Source: Arthrobotrys musiformis
Taxonomy: Eukaryota > Ascomycota > Orbiliomycetes > Orbiliales > Orbiliaceae
Length of the DNA: 64,000 bases
Assembly (NCBI GenBank): GCA_036971715.1
Contig: JAVHJL010000006.1
Span: 186,001 to 250,000 of the forward strand
Direction of reading: 5' to 3'
How positions within the stretch are numbered: position 1 is the stretch's first letter; the number at the start of each line of letters is the position of its first letter. A program made the position numbers and the translations under genes. Positions 58,821 through 64,000 of the stretch are shown here, one piece after another. The notes below the pieces were generated by a model. It was not told the DNA's origin and searched no databases. It saw only the letters and a program-made list of their open reading frames with translations.

Positions 58821-60052
58821 AAAAAAAACAAAAGGCGACACTTTGATTGATCTTGCATCTCAAAGTATTTAAAAAAAATATAACAGGTCATATTTTTTGG
58901 TTTTTGGTTTTGTCATTTTATTACCTCGTTTGATGCATTACATGCCACGAGGGTCTCCCATGGTTGGAGACATTATACCCAGACCCAGTTTTGTTTTCTT
59001 TGTACAGAGACACAAAGTATCAGAGCCGCAGGGCGGGAAATCATACTTAGATCACCACGCTAAAGCAGTGGTGTTTCGTCTGTCGTTATCGGAGTCCTTT
59101 TTCGTTTTTTCTCGTTTTTTTTTGGTTTTTACACGGGAATCGCCGCACTAAAAGAAAGACTTTGCTTGCTTGAGGATACAGAAGAATTTCCTTTCTCTCT
59201 CATCATTTTTTCATTTTCATTTCATTGTTCGCTTTTGCGAAGAAAAAACTTATATATATCAAAGGGCGTTATATGGAGCAGCGGGAAACATTATACGAGA
59301 TAGAATCCGAACTGGCTGGTTGGCGTTTGTGCGTTAAATCTTTTGGATTCAAATGGGCTTGTATATACTGCACTTAAATAGCAAAAAAGCCAAACAAATG
59401 AATAAAATAACAAATAACCAATACTCTTCTGTCCGTATAAAATCTAAACCTAAGATTATACCCTAAATAGCAAAATAATCAACTAGACTCTCTCTGTAAC
59501 TTTCCCTTAGATACCTAATCGAAGAGACTGATTAGAATGCGTGTGGTTCGAAATGACATCAAGTCCAAATTGTGTTGGACGTGTGGTCGTTTTTTCGCGC
59601 GAACATTGAAATTTTGAACCTCAACGTTCGCCTTGCATCCGCATACATTCTGCAGGGACCCCACCACCACCACCGCCATCGACGTCGCTGTAAGTCACCC
59701 CCCACCAACCTATCAAATTCGGCCGTTGACCACCATCCTGCCATCGGCTGGTTCGGCTGTAGACGCATGCTCAATTCGTACAATGTACTAACCCGGATTC
59801 TCCTAAAATAGCAGTTCCAGGCTATCGAGCTATCAACAGGACCCGACACTTCACACGACCCCTCGAATAGTTAGACCCGACCTTACCCCGCTAGATCTAT
59901 AAAAACGGACGGTGCATATATAACGGGGACAACCTGCCAATCGGTTTCTCTGTACCAATAGGACGGGTTTTTTTACCCTTAGAAGGATTTCTGCTGTTAA
60001 TTGGATACGGAGCCGATACACTGCGAGAGCCCAGCTTGTTAGGAAGCCCGCC
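58821..60052. other. spacer after the bZIP gene
   Basis: The first part is T-rich and probably the 3' UTR of the bZIP gene. It is followed by A/T-rich DNA, a CCACCACCACCGCC patch near 59660 and the promoter of the next gene. No gene was recognised. Confidence 0.55.
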
Positions 60053-61642
60053 ATGCACGCTTTCCGCTGCGTCGGACGGCGCACCAACATCCTCCCGAAG
60101 CCGTCTTCGGGAATCCACAGGGCGGTCCCGTCGATAAGCTTAATAACTGCCGACCAATCGGTGCGAACGACATGCAGGCGGCCGTACTCGTCCGAAAGTT
60201 CGAACCCCCCAAGTGACCGCGGTACTCCCATCAGAGAACTAAGCAAAGTCGGCCAAATCGAATCATTCTTCAATATCGGCCCCAACAAGAACATGTCGCA
60301 CAGTGATGCGGCCAGAGACGAAATAGTCAGCGAAATCAACCGTGACAGAGTTCCCCCGGAGGGAGGAGCCCCGGGACTCCGGTTCACTGACATAAGAACC
60401 GGGATAAAATACCACGCAGGACGTTCGTTGGTTTCCGGGGAGGATTCGAAGGCACTTTACGATCAATTTAAAGCACATACTGGAATTGTCAAGCCCGGGC
60501 CGACGGATTTACCGGGGAAACCGACGGAAGTTCATATTTTATACAGAGAGCCGAGGTCGCCGCCCGAACGAGTAATCGATAGTATCCGAAGATTATGCTT
60601 CAACCCTTCTTATATCGTCACAAAGGATTTCGGCCCCCATGCGGTAAAGAGCACGGATTTAATAAATGTGGAGCTGGGGTACGCATCGCATTACCTGCCG
60701 CATGAACTGAAACCTATGGTCATGGTACACAAGAACTGGAGGATATCGAAGGGTGGAAGGTCTCTGGAGAAGATCTTCCGCTTTGACAATCGGGTTACGG
60801 CTAAGGTTCGTCCATGAGACCCTAGCCCCTTCCTTTCTTACTGCCCTATCTAATTTATCTCTTCCCAGGACTTCGCACACGGGCTTCAACGACTCATTAA
60901 AATCAAGGTCTCCAAGACCTTGTTGGTAGAGCATCACCCGGCATTCGGTATCTACGGTAGACGAGTGTTCGTTCGCTGGGGTACTGAGCAGCCGCACGAA
61001 GCGATTTCATCGTGGGATATTGCCTGCGCCAAGCAGACAGATAGATGGGCAGCCTCATGTAACGTCAAAGATCTGCTACCCGAGATTCTAGACTGGACAT
61101 TCGAGACAAAATTCGTGGATAGAGGCGCAGTAGAGCAGAAGCCTGCAACGCCACAATTAGACCCGGAAACCAACGCATCCGATAATCTGATGGATATCAT
61201 TGAAAATTTGATGGCGACAACAAAGAGTTTGATGCAAGCGGCCGAAGAGCCTTCGACTGTTCAGGCTACCCTGTCGATGGCATCGGATTCTCTATCCAGG
61301 GCAATAGAAAAAATAGCGAAGGAGAAAGAAGAAACTAAGGTCAGGGAGGCTGCTAAGGAGGCCGAGGTTCTAAAGTGGCTCGAAGACGGGGAAGGAACTG
61401 CCAGCCCGCAATCACAAGGGGAGACTGTAGGAGTCCCCGAGGAGGTTGTTGAGCAATTGGCGAGTGAGACCGAGGGCGAGGTCGTAGAATCGGCGGCCTC
61501 CGAAGCTACACAATCAGAAGAATCAGATGCGGTCGTCGATGTGGAGACAGAGTATCTGCCATCCGAGACGACCGAAACAGAGAGCCAATCGAAGGAAGCC
61601 CCAGCTAGCAGCGAGGCTCCTAAAGACGAGAAGGCATCGTAG
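60053..61642 (+). CDS. putative mitochondrial protein of unknown function
   Basis: A 508-residue protein from two exons, intron 60806-60868 in phase zero. The first 50 residues lack acidic residues apart from one Asp and are Arg/Ser-rich, with a RRPYSSES motif like a matrix-processing site, so mitochondrial import is likely. The middle (residues 60-330) looks globular: FFNIGPNKNMSHSDAARDEI, EVHILYREPRSPPERVIDSI, YVTKD-like TKDFGPHAV, and after the splice DFAHGLQRLIKIKVSKTLL, HHPAFGIYGRRVFVRWG. The last 150 residues are Glu/Ser/Ala-rich, a coiled-coil-like then disordered acidic tail. No family was recognised; a mitochondrial RNA or ribosome role is only a guess from the basic globular part. 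Confidence 0.78.
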
Positions 61643-61830
61643 TAAGGAGTATGAAGATGCATGTACATTAATTCTTTAAGATTCGTCTGTATATATACAC
61701 CCACGAGATATCAACCCTATGCTAGAATTATTTACGTCAAATGCAGAGAGTATTAGACTAATATGAACTCCAAAACTCCGTTCGATTCCCACCATCGCAT
61801 GCTTGCTTTTGATAAATCAACTGTGTCCCT
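61643..61830. other. short convergent 3' region
   Basis: 188 bases shared by the 3' ends of the mitochondrial-protein gene and COX16. Confidence 0.55.
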
Positions 61831-62377
61831 TTACTTTGATCGCTCCCACAGGTTCTCGCTCTCACCGGGTAGTCGTTCTACCCGCTTCTGCTCCCAATTG
61901 TCGAGATCTTTACCCATCAGACGCTTTTTTTTATGACAAATTAGTATCATGGAATATGATAAAAGTACGTCATAGCTGAGTCAATGCGGAGGAAACATAC
62001 ATAATACTCCTCGTTGATATCCACTTCTCTTCTATCTTTCTGCAGTCCTAAAGCCTCTTCCTGCGTCATCTACATACATCCAACAAAGAAATTAGCGTGA
62101 ATCCACAAAAATAACAATATAATCACCCTTAAAAGAAGGACATTTATATCAAAACTTCGATGAAATAACAGCTTCGTACCTTCCTGACTTTCCTATCGTG
62201 TTTCTCATACCGCAGCGCCTGGGCAGGAGTGAGAAAGAAAGCACCGGCGACCATGGTCAATATGAAGGGTAGACCGAACAGGGCGAACGGATGCCGCTTG
62301 AGGTGTCGGCGGTACTTTGCGGCAATGGTGCTCTCCCATGCGGAGGAGCGGAAGGGCTTCGATTGGAATGTCGGCAT
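61831..62377 (-). CDS. COX16: Cox16, cytochrome c oxidase assembly protein
   Basis: A 119-residue protein from three exons, introns 62070-62179 and 61924-62000. It starts MPTFQSKPFRS, has one membrane segment at about 31-50 (FALFGLPFILTMVAGAFF), then LTPAQALRYEKHDRKVRK. The second exon adds MTQEEALGLQKDRREVDINE and the third gives RLMGKDLDNWEQKRVERLPG, all standard Cox16 motifs. Known role: an inner-membrane protein that helps assemble complex IV by acting in copper delivery to and maturation of Cox1/Cox2. The final intron ends in a run of eight A followed by G, an unusual acceptor context, but the protein match leaves little doubt. Converges on another presumed mitochondrial gene. Confidence 0.95.
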
Positions 62378-64000
62378 TATTATTATTATTTATCTTTTCT
62401 TCTCAACAGATAAAATCACGAATCTTCAGGATCGAAAAATATCCCGGTTCTTCTCTCTCTCCTTTAGTGAGGGGAGAAAATTGAGAAAAGCGCGTGTGCA
62501 AGTTTTCAGTAGCTGGTAGCCCACAAGAGACATCAGGCCATTTTCGAAGTGGTGAGGTTGAAAAAAAACGCCAAGACGAGTTTGAAGATTTTGGGAAAAG
62601 CTCACAACGCAAAAATTGCAACAGACATACACCAAAAGGGAGTTCCCCATTTCCTTCGAACGACAGGTAAAATGGCTCATCAATGACTGCCATGGAAGCT
62701 ATCAAAGAGCTCTCGAGGAAAACTAGGTCCTTGGGGTGATAGTCTTAGAGCTAACACCATACATACCCCTCCATAGCTACTTAGCTAACCCCTCACTTAA
62801 TTGATAGCTCAGCTTCGCCACCACTGAAAGGAGAATAATCCCTCCCCCGCCCCCCCCATGCTAAAGGGTTTATTCCTATTCTCGAATAGTAACACTATGA
62901 GTACTATTATCACGGAGTATTACCCTTTTCTCTCATTTTGTATCGAAGCATAGTCCTATTCTTCCACTTTAATCTACGACGCATATATCACGATGCATTA
63001 TACTCGACAATCCTCCTGCCCGGGTGCCCGAGAGTTATACTCCGAAGTTTTCGACCGGTATGCACTGAAAAGGTCAAAAATGATGTATATTAATTCGATA
63101 GATATCCTTATTTGGAAATGGACAGTCCCACTACATAAAAATACGCCATTCTATAGCTATTGGGGGGGGAAAATCTTCAGAGGTGAGGGAGGGAGGGCAT
63201 AGACGCCACGGCATGCACATCACTAGCTTCGATTATGCTATACCCTAGCTATACGGTATATCAAGCTTAGCTCACTTAGCTACCCGGGCAGAAAGGAAGA
63301 AGGGGGAAAAAGTAAATACAAAAGATACATTGTGAAAAAAAGAAAAGGGGGTAGTGAGGAAAGAACCCAGAAATATCTGGAGCTACCGGGTAGATACTCG
63401 AACCCGCGGGTCTACCTTCCCACCGGAATGCATGCAGATATACTCCATACCATGTATAATAGGAGGGAGTAACATCTTCCTTTCTTTTTTTCCTTTCCTC
63501 TCATTTTTTTTTTTTTTTTTTTTGGTGTTTGTTTTTTCTAGCTGTGATCTGCTGTGCTTTGCTCTGCATGCTATTTCTCCGTCCGGAACTTAGCGAAGGG
63601 ACGGTTACCCGAGTTTTGCATTTTTGGAAGCTTTGTTTTTTTCCCCCCGTTCACACACCAGGCGGCTCGCTTCGATGGCTACGAAAGCGAGATTGATAAT
63701 CCTTATCTAAGGAACTTCTAGAAGGATGAAGCTAAGGACGGTAATACCTATGCGTACTAGAGGAAAGTATAGACCAAGGTGGTATTTAAATTCAAAGGAG
63801 GGGTAAAAAACTCCAATCTCTCGATCTCTACGATCTTTTTTCTCTAGAAGTCTTTTTTTGTACTACCCTTTTTTTTTTTTTCCTCCCTGTTCTCTCGAGA
63901 GGAAAAAAAAAAAGAGTTTCCCTGCTGCAGCTGGCCTTTTCGTGAAGGAGGAAAAGCCTGGTCCTAGCTATCTCCACAAGCTCCGTCTGAACTCGCGCGA
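62378..64000. other. gene-free right end
   Basis: The COX16 promoter lies at the left, followed by A/T-rich non-coding DNA. It contains a run of about 18 T near 63506-63523, further T and A runs near 63869-63914, and short CTAGCTA-type words. No gene was recognised. Confidence 0.55.

Overview
The window looks like nuclear chromosomal DNA of a filamentous ascomycete, most likely a eurotiomycete and plausibly Onygenales. The reasons are short GT-AG introns of about 50-160 bases, monocistronic genes on both strands, pyrimidine-rich leaders, long low-complexity spacers, and a gene set typical of Pezizomycotina (COMPASS Bre2, NSE1, profilin, SLH1/RQT helicase, Cid1-type nucleotidyltransferase, HacA-like bZIP, COX16). 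The lineage is inferred from protein style, not from a search. No tRNA, rRNA, CRISPR array or intact transposon was recognised.

Layout. 1-6165 has no convincing gene. It holds many tetranucleotide repeats and, on the minus strand, a few splice-like signals that may be the leader of a gene lying to the left. 6166-12368 looks accessory: two paralogous F-box genes on the plus strand flank a secreted subtilase on the minus strand. 12531-21282 is a compact housekeeping block: ENP1/bystin(-), BRE2/Ash2(+), NSE1(-), GOT1(+), profilin(-). A 4.2 kb spacer follows. 25523-27403 encodes a disordered protein of unknown function. 28131-35213 is a 13-exon SLH1/ASCC3-type double-cassette helicase(-), divergent from a Cid1-family terminal nucleotidyltransferase(+). 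CWC26/BUD13(-), a small unknown protein(+), an RPA70-like two-OB-fold protein(+), an FGGY carbohydrate kinase(+) and a single-pass membrane protein(-) continue to 51239. A 6.4 kb gene-poor spacer precedes a HacA-like bZIP gene(+), followed by an unknown mitochondrial protein(+) and COX16(-). The last 1.6 kb holds no gene.

Exon structures were built by hand from ORFs, GT/AG boundaries, reading phase and recalled family consensus. Every multi-exon model given here closes in frame. The genes form no operon-like pathway. The clearest functional links are divergent pairs that share promoters (ENP1/BRE2, NSE1/GOT1, SLH1/Cid1-like).

The most interesting candidate is the gene at 43390-45320. It pairs an N-terminal fold resembling RPA70N with a C-terminal fold resembling RPA70 DBD-B, joined by a long acidic linker and without the zinc-finger DBD-C of true RPA1. 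It may be an undescribed RPA-like genome-maintenance protein. No new multi-gene system was evident.
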